Assembly (NCBI GenBank): GCA_945957605.1
Contig: CAMFLR010000024.1
Span: forward strand, 1-64,000
Direction: 5' to 3'
DNA: 64,000 nucleotides
Source: an uncultured Isosphaeraceae bacterium
GTDB lineage: Bacteria; Planctomycetota; Planctomycetia; Isosphaerales; Isosphaeraceae
Shown here: one piece after another, positions 46,283-55,084 of the stretch
Position numbering within the stretch: position 1 is the first letter of the stretch
Layout: each line of letters begins with the position of its first letter
The notes under the pieces: generated by a model
Seen by the model: only the letters and a program-made list of their open reading frames with translations
The model's database searches: none
Told to the model about the DNA's origin: nothing
Made by a program: the position numbers and the translations under genes

Positions 46283-47986
46283 ATGCGTCGGCGACAATTC
46301 CTTGAAACCTCGGGCTACGGCCTGGCGGGACTGCTGACCGCTGGTTTTGGCGAGCAAACCGCGCGAGCCTACTTCAAAACTGCCGCCCTCAACGCACGTG
46401 AGATCAAGGCCGACGTCGCGATCATCGGCGGTGGACTCGGCGGCTGCGCTGCGGCGCTGGCGGCCCTTCGACATGGTGAGACGGTCGTGATGACCGAGCC
46501 GACCGACTGGATCGGCGGCCAACTCACTCAACAAGCAGTTCCGCCCGATGAACATCCCTGGATCGAGAAATTCGGCGCGAATGCGTCGTACTTCGATCTC
46601 CGTCGACGTATTCGCGCATACTATCGCGATCATTATCCGCTCACACCCGAAGCCGCCGCGCGGCCGTTTCTCAACCCCGGCAATGGCGGGGTGTCAAAGC
46701 TCTGTCATGAGCCGAGGGTTGCGTTGGCGGCCCTTACGGCGATGCTTGCCCCCTACGCGTCGGCCGGAAAGTTGACCCTCCTGCTCGAACACGCGCCGAT
46801 CAAGGCCGACGTTGACGGCGATTTTGTGAAGTCGGTCACTGTGCGAGATAGCCGCGCAGGAACCGAACGTACGCTGCTGGCCCCTTATTTTCTCGATGCA
46901 ACCGAAATGGGCGACCTGCTGCCGCTCGCAGGTGTCGAGTTTGTCGTCGGCTTCGAGCCCAAGTCGGAGACGGGCGACCTGCGCGGTCCGGAAAAGGCTC
47001 AGCCCGAAAATCAGCAGTCGTTCACATGCTGTTTTGCGATGGATTACGTTGCTGGCGCCGATCATACGATCGACAAACCTGCCGAATACGACTTCTGGCG
47101 CGACTATGTCCCCAAACTCACTCCCGCCTGGCCAGGCAAGATGTTTGGCGACGCCTCGGAGCCGATCACGCTCAAAGGCCGCAAGTTCGCCTTCGATCCG
47201 ACTGGAAACGGTCAGGGATTCTGGGTCTATCGCCGGATCGCCGACGCCAAGAATTTCCGCGAAGGGCTTTATCCCGGCGGGATGACGCTCGTCAACTGGC
47301 CGCAGAACGACTACTGGCTGGGCAATTTGATCGGCGTCTCCGAAGACGAGGCTGCGAAGCACGTCGCACGGGCGAAGCAACTGAGCCTCTCGCTGCTCTA
47401 CTGGATGCAGACCGAATTCCCTCGCGCCGACGGCAAAACCGGCTACCGCGGTCTGCGATTGCGGCCCGATGTCGTGGGCACGGCCGACGGTCTTGCAAAG
47501 CACCCCTACATTCGCGAATCGCGGCGTATTCGTGCGGAATTCACCGTCCTGGAAGCACACGTCGGCACCGAGGCACGTCGCAAAGCGCTCGGGCGCGAGG
47601 ACGTGCAGGCCGAGAAATTCACCGATTCGGTGGGCGTCGGCTCCTATCGAATCGACCTTCATCCCAGTAGCGGCGGCGACAATTACATCGACGTCAGTTC
47701 GCTGCCGTTCCAGGTCCCGCTCGGCTCGCTCATCCCAAAACGAGTCGAAAACCTATTACCGGCATGCAAAAACTTGGGGGTGACTCATATCACAAACGGC
47801 TGCTATCGCTTGCACCCTGTTGAGTGGGGGATTGGCGAGGCTGCGGGAGCACTCGTTTCGTTCAGTTTAGGCCGGAAAACTAGGCCTCGCGCTGTACGCA
47901 ACACGCCTAAACTGCTCGCTGATTTCCAGGGCTTTTTGACGAATCAGGGTGTGGAGATCGATTGGCCGCGACTCACGCCGAGATGA
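46283..47986 (+). CDS. FAD-dependent oxidoreductase with Tat signal
   Basis: 567 residues from ATG 46283, preceded by GAGGTG. The N-terminus MRRRQFLETSGYGLAGLLTAGFG is a twin-arginine type signal (R-R-x-F-L). The FAD-binding Rossmann motif is IIGGGLGGCAAALAALRHGETVVMTEPTDWIGGQLTQQAVP (about 45-85), typical of the FAD_oxidored family (related to fumarate reductase flavoproteins). The C-terminus has a second dinucleotide-associated segment (LLPACKNLGVTHITNGCYRLHPVEWGIGEAAGAL). Likely exported folded with cofactor; substrate unknown. No neighbouring partner. Confidence 0.88.
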   Translation: MRRRQFLETSGYGLAGLLTAGFGEQTARAYFKTAALNAREIKADVAIIGGGLGGCAAALAALRHGETVVMTEPTDWIGGQLTQQAVPPDEHPWIEKFGANASYFDLRRRIRAYYRDHYPLTPEAAARPFLNPGNGGVSKLCHEPRVALAALTAMLAPYASAGKLTLLLEHAPIKADVDGDFVKSVTVRDSRAGTERTLLAPYFLDATEMGDLLPLAGVEFVVGFEPKSETGDLRGPEKAQPENQQSFTCCFAMDYVAGADHTIDKPAEYDFWRDYVPKLTPAWPGKMFGDASEPITLKGRKFAFDPTGNGQGFWVYRRIADAKNFREGLYPGGMTLVNWPQNDYWLGNLIGVSEDEAAKHVARAKQLSLSLLYWMQTEFPRADGKTGYRGLRLRPDVVGTADGLAKHPYIRESRRIRAEFTVLEAHVGTEARRKALGREDVQAEKFTDSVGVGSYRIDLHPSSGGDNYIDVSSLPFQVPLGSLIPKRVENLLPACKNLGVTHITNGCYRLHPVEWGIGEAAGALVSFSLGRKTRPRAVRNTPKLLADFQGFLTNQGVEIDWPRLTPR

Positions 47987-48026
47987 AGATATCTTTTTTG
48001 AAAATCCAAAAACGGCGTTTTTGCGT

Positions 48027-48055
48027 GGACAACCTTGTTAAACCCCGATAGACTG
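48027..48055 (+). promoter_or_regulatory. Putative promoter of the RRM protein gene
   Basis: TGGACA (48027-48032) and TAGACT (48050-48055), spacer 17 bp. The -35 matches 5 of 6 positions. It gives a 5' UTR of about 165 nt. The same TAGACT hexamer is found upstream of metK. Confidence 0.5.
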
Positions 48056-48228
48056 CGCGACGGTTGGATGGTCCGTCGAACGAGAACGCCGACGTTGATT
48101 CGCAGAGAGCTCTCTCTCCTGTAGGTCTCACTCGCTCCGTTCCCCGCTCGGCCGCCAAAAGGCCCCCCTTCTTAGACCCGGTTTCGGACGCGGGTCAGGA
48201 CTGATCGTGCTAGGAGAGGAGATCGACG

Positions 48229-48639
48229 GTGGGTAAGAAGTTGTATGTCGGGAACCTGAGCTACAGCGTCAACAGCTCGGACCTGGATCAGTTGTTCTCG
48301 CAGTTCGGCACCGTCCAGAGCTCGCAGGTCATTCAGGACCGCGAAACTGGCCGCAGCAAAGGATTCGGCTTCGTTGAAATGAACTCCGACGCCGAAGCGC
48401 AGGCCGCGATCGACGGCTTGCACGATCACGAGCACGATGGCCGTCGTCTCACTGTCAACGAAGCTCGTCCTCGTGAGGATCGTGGCGGTGGTGGCGGTGG
48501 TTACGGCGGTGGCGGTGGTGGTCGCGGCTACGGCGGCGGTGGCGGCGGCGGTGGCCGCAGCTACGGCGGCGGTGGTGGCGGCGGCGGCTACGGTGGCGGC
48601 GGCGGTGGTGGATATGGCGGCAAGGGCGGCCGCTATTGA
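48229..48639 (+). CDS. Glycine-rich RRM RNA-binding protein
   Basis: 136 residues from GTG 48229, preceded by GGAGAGGAGA. One RNA recognition motif (about 4-80) with RNP2 LYVGNL and RNP1 KGFGFVEM is followed by a Gly-rich tail of GGGG, GGYGGG and GRGYGGG repeats (about 85-136). Proteins of this architecture act as RNA chaperones and are cold-inducible in cyanobacteria. The long 5' UTR (about 165 nt) would fit post-transcriptional control (inference). A terminator follows at 48712. Confidence 0.93.
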   Translation: MGKKLYVGNLSYSVNSSDLDQLFSQFGTVQSSQVIQDRETGRSKGFGFVEMNSDAEAQAAIDGLHDHEHDGRRLTVNEARPREDRGGGGGGYGGGGGGRGYGGGGGGGGRSYGGGGGGGGYGGGGGGGYGGKGGRY

Positions 48640-48711
48640 TCTGACCTCGCGCTCCGTCGTGCCTCACACGCGCGTCCGGAATCGCGCGACGACAAAACAC
48701 TCTCAGCTCAA

Positions 48712-48760
48712 CCCTCGGCTCGCTGCCAAGTGCGGCGAGTCTGAGGGTTTGTTGCGCTTT
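48712..48760 (+). terminator. Terminator downstream of the RRM gene
   Basis: Imperfect stem CCCTCGG-CTCGC with GCGAG-T-CTGAGGG (one bulged T), followed by TTTGTTGCGCTTTT. It is about 70 bp after the RRM stop. Confidence 0.5.
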
Positions 48761-48835
48761 TCAAGAAGCGAACCGCGTGCCGCGCGATCTCGCCGGCCGT
48801 TTTTTGTTTTCCACGCAACACCCCGAAACATACGC

Positions 48836-49058
48836 TATAGTGTGGTATCACCAGGCCGGGCCTATGTTGCCCGGCGTCGGTTTGCACCGCGTGATTTAGG
48901 ACCTTGCCGCGCACCAGCGGCTGCGATCCGCCGGCCCGCTGTAACGAGTTTTGCTCCTCGAATTGCACCGGTCCCAAAGACGGCGTCAGTCCGGTTGTTA
49001 CGCACCCGTGCCCGGTCTCTTGCATGCTTCGGCATTTAAGAGACCGGGTTGGTTTTTC
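48836..49058 (+). ncRNA. Candidate structured leader or small RNA ending in a strong terminator
   Basis: No ORF with support. A -10-like TATAGT (48836-48841) is followed by several predicted hairpins: GCCGGGC/GCCCGGC (48855-48875), and GAC-GGC-GTC and ACCGG/CCGGT near 48967-48994. At the end is a canonical terminator: an 11-bp stem CCCGGTCTCTT (49011-49021)/AAGAGACCGGG (49038-49048) with a TTCG-capped inner ATGC/GCAT hairpin, then TTGGTTTTT. The U-run ends about 10 nt before ATG 49069 of the membrane protein gene. Either a separate small RNA or an attenuated leader. No known riboswitch family was recognised, and the -35 is unclear. Confidence 0.5.
49011..49058 (+). terminator. Strong Rho-independent terminator, possibly an attenuator
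   Basis: Perfect 11-bp stem, 16-nt loop containing a stable TTCG tetraloop hairpin, and a T-rich tail TTGGTTTTT. It is the strongest terminator in the window, and lies directly before the start codon of the next gene. Confidence 0.85.
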
Positions 49059-49068
49059 GAACGGATCC

Positions 49069-50739
49069 ATGACACTCTCCACGCCGTCCCCCACCCCCAG
49101 CGACGAACTCGCCCCGCTGGAACTGCCGCTGGGACTGGGAACGAGTCGACGCCTGGCGATCGCACTCCCCCTTGCACTCCTCCCGGTGCTCGCCGCACTC
49201 GCCTGGTTTCCTGGCTTCATCTCGCAGGACGGCCCCGCGCACCTGTACAACGCGCAAATCATCGCGCGATCGAGCAAACCGCCGTCACCCTTTGAATCCG
49301 CCTTCACCGTCCAGTGGCAGCCGCTTCCCAATTGGGGCGGACACCTGCTCTACATGGGCGCGGGAACTGTGCTCAACCCCTCCGCAGCCGAACGAAGTGC
49401 GCTGGCGATTACATTCATCGCTCTCGCGTGCGCGGTCGCCTGGCTCCGCGCGCGAGTGAACGGGGGAACCGGCGCAATCACCACGGCCGCCGTCGCTGCA
49501 TTGCTGGGGATGAACGTCACCTGGCTGTTCGGATTCACCGGATTCACGTTGGGCGCCGCGATGTTCGGGCTCACGCTTGCCACGTGGTGGAGCGGCCGCG
49601 AACGAATGTCCTGGGGCCATGCTTTCGCGATTGCCACCCTCCTCGTCATCGGCTATTTCTGCCATCCCGTCAGCCTCGGCCTGACCATGTTCGGGCTGGC
49701 CCTGTTCGCCCTTGGTGAGCGCAAGAATAAACGCACGCTTCTGCTTACTCTCACGACGTTTCTCCCGCTCATTCCACTCGTGCTCATATACAAGGGACTC
49801 ACGAGCGCAGGCGGACCGATGCGGCCGGAGTGGGAGCATCTGAGCAGCATCTTTTCGCCAAGCGCCTGGGCGACGCAACTGGGCTGGGTCGATCCCATCT
49901 CACTCGCCGCCAAGCTCTATCGCCCGTTCGGAACCAATCGTTCAAAGCTCAACATTATTTCCGCGCCCGTACTCTGGCTCGTCGTCGGTTTGACAGTGCT
50001 TGCCGTGGTTACAATCCGCACTCCCAGCCGAGCCGGCGGACGGAAATACTGGGGAATCCTCGCCGCAATTCTGATTGTCGCTGGCATCGTCGGACCCGAC
50101 ACACTGGGCGAAAGCCACGGCCATTATCTTCCCCAGCGCATCGTCTTGCTCGGCCTGGTTTCGCTCGTCCCCTGGCTGCGCCTCGACGTGCCCGGAATCT
50201 GGTCCAAGCTCGGCCGCGCATGCGTCTTCGTTGCACTCGTTCTTCAAAGCATGTTCATCTGGGACTATGCGCAAACAAGCGATCGCGATGCTGCGCCCTA
50301 CATGAAAATCGGTCTCGAACCCGGGCGGAATCAGCGCGTTGCCGCGATCGTTCTAGGCTACCAGACCCGCTTCCGCCCCAACCCGATGCTTCACGCCGAC
50401 TGCCTTCTCGGCATCGGCACCGACAACATCATCTGGGGCGATTACGAGACGAACCACTACTACTTCCCTGTTCAACTCGCGCACCCCGAAACCGCTCCCA
50501 AAGCAATGCCGCTCGAAGGGGTCACCCGGCTCAACGGTGCCGACAACGCCCACTACCGGCGCGAAATCTGGCAGAAATATCTCCAGGAAAACCAGCGGCA
50601 AATCGACGTTGTGCTGATCTGGGGGAGCGACCCAGAGTTGGAGGCGATCACGGCCACTCTTTACAACAAGGCGGGGATGGGAACCGACGGCAAAACGCAA
50701 ATCTGGGTGCACAAGCATGAGGAAGAGCACCAGCGCTAA
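49069..50739 (+). CDS. Multi-pass membrane protein, unknown
   Basis: 556 residues from ATG 49069; the frame remains open upstream through the terminator. About ten or more TM helices. The first extracytoplasmic loop has WFPGFISQDGPAHLYNAQIIARSS, and a DGPAHLYNA-like motif occurs in GT39/GT83-like integral membrane glycosyltransferases, so a lipid-linked sugar transferase is possible (weak). A C-terminal soluble domain (about 440-556) follows the TM region. The gene is preceded by the terminator at 49011-49058. Confidence 0.75.
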   Translation: MTLSTPSPTPSDELAPLELPLGLGTSRRLAIALPLALLPVLAALAWFPGFISQDGPAHLYNAQIIARSSKPPSPFESAFTVQWQPLPNWGGHLLYMGAGTVLNPSAAERSALAITFIALACAVAWLRARVNGGTGAITTAAVAALLGMNVTWLFGFTGFTLGAAMFGLTLATWWSGRERMSWGHAFAIATLLVIGYFCHPVSLGLTMFGLALFALGERKNKRTLLLTLTTFLPLIPLVLIYKGLTSAGGPMRPEWEHLSSIFSPSAWATQLGWVDPISLAAKLYRPFGTNRSKLNIISAPVLWLVVGLTVLAVVTIRTPSRAGGRKYWGILAAILIVAGIVGPDTLGESHGHYLPQRIVLLGLVSLVPWLRLDVPGIWSKLGRACVFVALVLQSMFIWDYAQTSDRDAAPYMKIGLEPGRNQRVAAIVLGYQTRFRPNPMLHADCLLGIGTDNIIWGDYETNHYYFPVQLAHPETAPKAMPLEGVTRLNGADNAHYRREIWQKYLQENQRQIDVVLIWGSDPELEAITATLYNKAGMGTDGKTQIWVHKHEEEHQR

Positions 50740-50820
50740 GCGGTCGCCATTCCCCTCGCGCGCGTTCATTTGGTAGTCTGGGTCGCGGCGTTCTTGATTC
50801 GACCCGTCCGGGAGAGTGGC

Positions 50821-51600
50821 ATGGCTTGGCTCGAGGATGAACTGGGATTCGTCAAGGCTCTGGCGCTCGAAACCGCAACAATCGCCCGCGAACGTGCCGC
50901 CAGCGTGAAGCCGCAGGAAAAGTCGAACCATAGCTACGTCACCGATCTCGACCATTACCTCGAAGAATTCATCCGCGCCCGCCTCGCCGAGCGCTATCCC
51001 GACGACCTCCTGACCGGCGAAGAGTACGCCGCGGCCGGTGGTTCGGGCCCGCGTCGCTGGTCGATCGACCCCATCGACGGCACCGGCAACCTCGTACATG
51101 CGCTTCCCCTATGGGCCATCAGTATCGGCCTGCTCGACGCCGGCGAGCCCGTGCTGGGCGTGATCGTCATCCCGCCGCTCGGCGAGCTCTTTTGGGCCGT
51201 CAAGGGCCAAGGAGCCTATCGCGACGGCATCCGCCTGCACGTGCGCGATAGCGACGTCGTGCACACGCAGGACAACATCTGCGTCGGCACGAACGCGTTG
51301 CGAACGATCGACACTCGCTCCTTTCCCGGCCGACTTCGCGACCTCGGCAGCGCTTGCTGCGAACTGACGTTCGTGGCCGCAGGCCGGCTCGCCGCCGCGA
51401 CGTTTCTCGGCGAACAGGCACACGACATCGCCGCTGGCGTGGTGATCACAACCGAGGCCGGTTGTTCCATTGGCACAATCGACGGCAAGGTGCTTACGCC
51501 CAGTGAATGGGTTGCCAGCACGCCGGTTCCCGTGCCCACGTTTGTCGCGCCACCCAAACGACTCGCCGCCCTGATGCGCGACGCCCGCCGGCTCGCCTGA
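50821..51600 (+). CDS. Inositol monophosphatase family protein
   Basis: 259 residues from ATG 50821 (GGGAGAG upstream). The metal-binding motifs are GEE (LLTGEEYAA), WSIDPIDGTGNLVHALPLWAISIGL (D-P-I-D-G-T-x-N), and a C-terminal EQAHDIAAGVVITTEAGC (the WD motif reads HD here). Substrate could be inositol phosphate, histidinol phosphate or another phosphorylated small molecule. 81 bp after the membrane gene, probably in the same transcript. Confidence 0.9.
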   Translation: MAWLEDELGFVKALALETATIARERAASVKPQEKSNHSYVTDLDHYLEEFIRARLAERYPDDLLTGEEYAAAGGSGPRRWSIDPIDGTGNLVHALPLWAISIGLLDAGEPVLGVIVIPPLGELFWAVKGQGAYRDGIRLHVRDSDVVHTQDNICVGTNALRTIDTRSFPGRLRDLGSACCELTFVAAGRLAAATFLGEQAHDIAAGVVITTEAGCSIGTIDGKVLTPSEWVASTPVPVPTFVAPPKRLAALMRDARRLA

Positions 51601-51633
51601 CATCCCCTAGCTCACTCGCCGAAGACTTCATCC

Positions 51634-52098
51634 ATGCCGCTGCGTCGCGCCGTCGCCGAGTTGCCCGAATCCGTAAACGAGCTATGTCTCGTCCGGTTCG
51701 GCCTGCTCGCGCACCGCCTTTCGGGTGTGCCGGTCGTTCGCCGCTACGCTCGCGCAGTCGAAGATGCAGCGGCCAAGGCAACCGGCTTGTTCCATTCCGA
51801 GCGACTGTCATTCGGCTGGAAACACATCGGTTTTTTGCAGTACTGGTCGAGTTTTGATGCCCTCAACACCTGGTCGCACGCGGCGCCGCATTCCGACTGG
51901 TGGCGGGCCGCGCTCGATCGCATGCGGACAAAAGGGGACATCGGCGTTTATCATGAAGCGTACGTCGTGCCGAGGTCGGGGGTCGAGTCGATCTATCTCG
52001 ATTGCGACGGAATAGGGTTGGCACGATTTGGAACGCTGGCCGAGCCGATCGGCACGCGCACGACTGCTCGCGACCGCCTGGGACGCCGCACTGTTTGA
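51634..52098 (+). CDS. DUF4188-like protein
   Basis: 154 residues. The pattern FGWKHIGFLQYWSSFDALNTWSHAAPHSDWWRAALDRM, followed by IGVYHEAYVVPRSGVESIYLDC, resembles the DUF4188 ('monooxygenase family', ABM-like dimeric alpha/beta barrel) proteins. Enzymatic function not shown. It follows the inositol-phosphatase gene by 33 bp on the same strand. Confidence 0.6.
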   Translation: MPLRRAVAELPESVNELCLVRFGLLAHRLSGVPVVRRYARAVEDAAAKATGLFHSERLSFGWKHIGFLQYWSSFDALNTWSHAAPHSDWWRAALDRMRTKGDIGVYHEAYVVPRSGVESIYLDCDGIGLARFGTLAEPIGTRTTARDRLGRRTV

Positions 52099-52116
52099 CG
52101 CTGAGGAATTTCTGCG

Positions 52117-52539
52117 ATGGGCCACTGGGGCGTGAAAAGCTACGAAAACGATGACGCCGGAGATGCGCTCGACGCAGGCTTCGCGCAGGCTCACGGCCAG
52201 GCGTACGAAGAGTTGATGGACGACGATAATCCGCTCTCGCCCGAGCAGGTTCAGGCCAAGCTTGCAAACGAAGCTACACTTCGGGCGACGATCGAAGCGT
52301 TCGAGAATGAATTTGGTTCGAACACCGCAGAGTGGGATGAAAGTGCCCGTCTTGCGTACGCAGGCATCGTCGTCCGCCATGCAGAATTGCAGGTCCCTCT
52401 CTCTCGCGCAGTTCGCGACCAGGCCCGAGAATTCCTTAAGAATGAGGATATCGACTGGGAAGAAGCCACGATGCGTCGTCTCAGACGCGACAAGGAACTG
52501 CGATTGCTCGAAGAAGCAAAAACGCTCGACGACGCTTGA
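52117..52539 (+). CDS. DUF4259-like small protein
   Basis: 140 residues. The N-terminus MGHWGVKSYENDDAGDALD matches the start typical of DUF4259 proteins (MG.WG...F.NDDA.D). The rest is helical and acidic (LRATIEAFENEFGS, EEATMRRLRRDKELRLLEEAK). No enzymatic motif. 18 bp after the DUF4188-like gene; probably co-transcribed. Confidence 0.6.
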   Translation: MGHWGVKSYENDDAGDALDAGFAQAHGQAYEELMDDDNPLSPEQVQAKLANEATLRATIEAFENEFGSNTAEWDESARLAYAGIVVRHAELQVPLSRAVRDQAREFLKNEDIDWEEATMRRLRRDKELRLLEEAKTLDDA

Positions 52540-52684
52540 AAATGATCCCAGCTAAAACAAATTTTATTTCATCAATTATTCACAAACTAATTCCTTACCA
52601 ATCGTACTTGATTTCAGATGAACGCAGTGTTTGATTGAAACTGTATCGATGCCGGACAGACTGACCCGACTGGGGAGAACCGCA

Positions 52685-53137
52685 ATGGCCGCTCGTCGCG
52701 AAATCACGATTACGAGTCTGCATGAAGTGATGCCAGAGATCGACCGGATGCTGGAAAACGGCTACGATCGATGCGGCAATTGGGCGTTGGGAGATGTCTG
52801 CAATCACCTCACTCAATCCGTTCAGAATTCAGTCGAGGGGTTCGGTTTCAAGGCTTCCTGGTTTTTGCGCATGACGTTGGCGAAGGTGGCGAAGCGTCAG
52901 ATTTTTGCCACGGGGAAGATGCGTGCCGGGATCAGCGTCCCACAGCTCAATCCCAAGGGAACCAATCTCGACGACCGCGCCGAAGCCGAGGCGCTTCGTG
53001 CGGCGATCGCCTATTATCTGACCACTCCTTCACCCCGCGCCGAGCACCCATTTTTCGGCAAGATGACGAGCGAAGACTGGGACCGACTTCACGCGATCCA
53101 TTCCGGGCACCACCTGAGCTTCTTGATCCCGCGCTGA
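52685..53137 (+). CDS. DUF1569 (DinB-like) protein
   Basis: 150 residues from ATG 52685 (GGGGAGAA upstream). The pattern GNWALGDVCNHLTQSVQNSVEGF and the C-terminal WDRLHAIHSGHHLSFLIPR carry the histidines (His-x3, HSGHH) of the DUF1569/DinB-like four-helix bundle, which usually binds a metal. Function is unknown. It ends 48 bp before the next membrane gene. Confidence 0.8.
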   Translation: MAARREITITSLHEVMPEIDRMLENGYDRCGNWALGDVCNHLTQSVQNSVEGFGFKASWFLRMTLAKVAKRQIFATGKMRAGISVPQLNPKGTNLDDRAEAEALRAAIAYYLTTPSPRAEHPFFGKMTSEDWDRLHAIHSGHHLSFLIPR

Positions 53138-53185
53138 TTGGCAAACCCAGGTTCTGACCTCGCACGCCGCGATCGCAGGGGCCGA

Positions 53186-54853
53186 ATGACGACGCCGACC
53201 TCAGACACCCCCACAGCGATCGCACAGCCGCGCGTCAGTCCCCCCCGCGCCTGGCCTTACGTTGTCGTGCTTGTGCTGGCCGGGATGCTATTGAGCGTGT
53301 GGCCTCACGTCGTCAATCTCGTGAGAAGCGGCGACGCAAGCTACATCGCCGATGGCGACGGCCTGCTTTACATCGCTTGGTCGCGCGATGCGCTTCACCA
53401 CGGCGTCTGGTCGATGACCGACGCAGTCCATCGTCCCAGCGGGCCGATGATGCATGCCTGGCCGCTATTCGTGCCGCAGGCGCTCGTTGGACACTGGCTT
53501 GGCGGCAGCGTGACGATGCTCGGAATTGTCTGGCGAGCACTCGGAGGCGGACTGCTCGCGGCTGTACTCTATCGATTCGTCCGGCCGCACGTACGTAAGC
53601 CCAACCATGCGTTCGCGCTTGCGCTTTTCTTGCTCTTTGACGCAGGTTTTCTCGTCGGCCGGCTCGTGCAATACGACGTTGAAAGCATCATCGACCTTTG
53701 TCGAACTGCCCCCACCGTGTTCGAAGACGTCCCTCGACTAGTCCCACAATTCCGCGCACCAACTCCCCTCTGGGCCCTTCCTTTTCTGATCATCCACTTC
53801 GCATGCGTCTTCCGCGCGCGTTCGACTGGCGGCTGGCGTGACATCACGCTCGCGGGCATCTCCCTTGGCCTGCTCTTTCACGTCTATTTTTACTTTGCGA
53901 CCACCGCATTTCCGGCGATCGCGCTCGCGATCTTGCTCGATCGGTCACATCGCGCCACCTACGCGCGAATCCTGTTCATCGGCCTGATCGTGGCGGCTCC
54001 GGCGGTGTTCGCCAGCATGCAAATCAAAGGCGCAACACCAGCCGACTGGCTGCACCGCACGCACAAATTCATCGCCGCACCGCACCGCTTGATTTTGCCT
54101 AAAGTACTCTTCGCCGAGTGGCTCGTCACCGCCTACTGGGTGTTTCGCAGCCGCCGGGAATTGATCTACCTCTGGATCTGCACCGGCGTCGGCATGTGCC
54201 TGCGCACTCATGAACTCATCACGGGTATCGAGATCGAAAACTTCCACTGGGTGTTCGCGTTTGGCGTTTCATTCAGTCTTATGCTCGCGCTCTTGCTCGT
54301 GAAACTCGTGCGCGAAACACCGCGCTGGCGAATCGCCGTGATTGCAGTTCTGTCGTTTCAAACGCTCTGTGCCTTCACGCTTCGAACGCTTGAAACAACC
54401 TCGACGCGCGAGACGAACCAATACCAACGCCTCGCTGACGATTGGAGGGCCGAGGACGTTTCACTCGCTCCCGCAACGGTAGTCGCCGGTCCCCCCAACC
54501 TCATCTTCCTGCTCGCCGCGACGACCGAGATCGACCCGCTTTCCGGCCGGCTCGTCGAGTTCAGTTCGATCGCGACCGACACCGAACTCGACACGCGACT
54601 CGTCCTCAACGCGCTTCTCACAGGTCGTCCGCGCGAGGAGACTCTCGCGCTTGGCGAAGACGTCACGTCCGAAACGATCGCGCGACGAGAGGCGCTCTGG
54701 ACCCAAATCTCTGCCGATCTTCCCACGTACGCTGCAAACCACCGAGTGTCTCAAGTCATCCGTGCCAATTCGGATGTAAACGCCTCACCTGCGCTCGGAT
54801 CTTATTTTCAAAGCGTCCATCGTGGAAAAAAGTGGACAATCTTTACACGATAG
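53186..54853 (+). CDS. Multi-pass membrane protein, unknown
   Basis: 555 residues from ATG 53186 (AGGGG upstream). About eleven TM helices, beginning AWPYVVVLVLAGMLLSVWPHVVNLV. The first loop (SGDASYIADGDGLLYIAWSRDALHHGVWSMTDAVHRPSGPMMHAWPLFVPQALVG) has an acidic motif, with a soluble C-terminal domain (about 430-555). The general plan resembles GT-C fold membrane glycosyltransferases, but no defining motif is present. Confidence 0.7.
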   Translation: MTTPTSDTPTAIAQPRVSPPRAWPYVVVLVLAGMLLSVWPHVVNLVRSGDASYIADGDGLLYIAWSRDALHHGVWSMTDAVHRPSGPMMHAWPLFVPQALVGHWLGGSVTMLGIVWRALGGGLLAAVLYRFVRPHVRKPNHAFALALFLLFDAGFLVGRLVQYDVESIIDLCRTAPTVFEDVPRLVPQFRAPTPLWALPFLIIHFACVFRARSTGGWRDITLAGISLGLLFHVYFYFATTAFPAIALAILLDRSHRATYARILFIGLIVAAPAVFASMQIKGATPADWLHRTHKFIAAPHRLILPKVLFAEWLVTAYWVFRSRRELIYLWICTGVGMCLRTHELITGIEIENFHWVFAFGVSFSLMLALLLVKLVRETPRWRIAVIAVLSFQTLCAFTLRTLETTSTRETNQYQRLADDWRAEDVSLAPATVVAGPPNLIFLLAATTEIDPLSGRLVEFSSIATDTELDTRLVLNALLTGRPREETLALGEDVTSETIARREALWTQISADLPTYAANHRVSQVIRANSDVNASPALGSYFQSVHRGKKWTIFTR

Positions 54854-55084
54854 CTGTGCTCGTAAACATCTTTGCGCCAATACCCTTATGATTGGCAACT
54901 TCCGAACGGATTCGTCAACTATGATTGGAATACAGGTCGGCGTGCGAGAATTTCCTTAATTGTGAATCATGTCCCAACGACTGCGGGTTTTGGAATTGCG
55001 AATTGCAGCGCTCGCTTTCGGTTGGGCCGAGGAACGCGCCCGGCCTACGTTCGCTCTACAGAACGTACCGAGAGGTCTAAAATC

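Noticed and set aside
48455-48700. His/Arg-rich ORF antisense to the glycine-rich tail of the RRM gene
   Set aside because: A shadow of the GGC/GGT repeats; no start or RBS support.
54872-55084. N-terminal extension of the cyclase ORF
   Set aside because: No RBS and no similarity; the REC domain starts properly at ATG 55085 with GAGAGG upstream.
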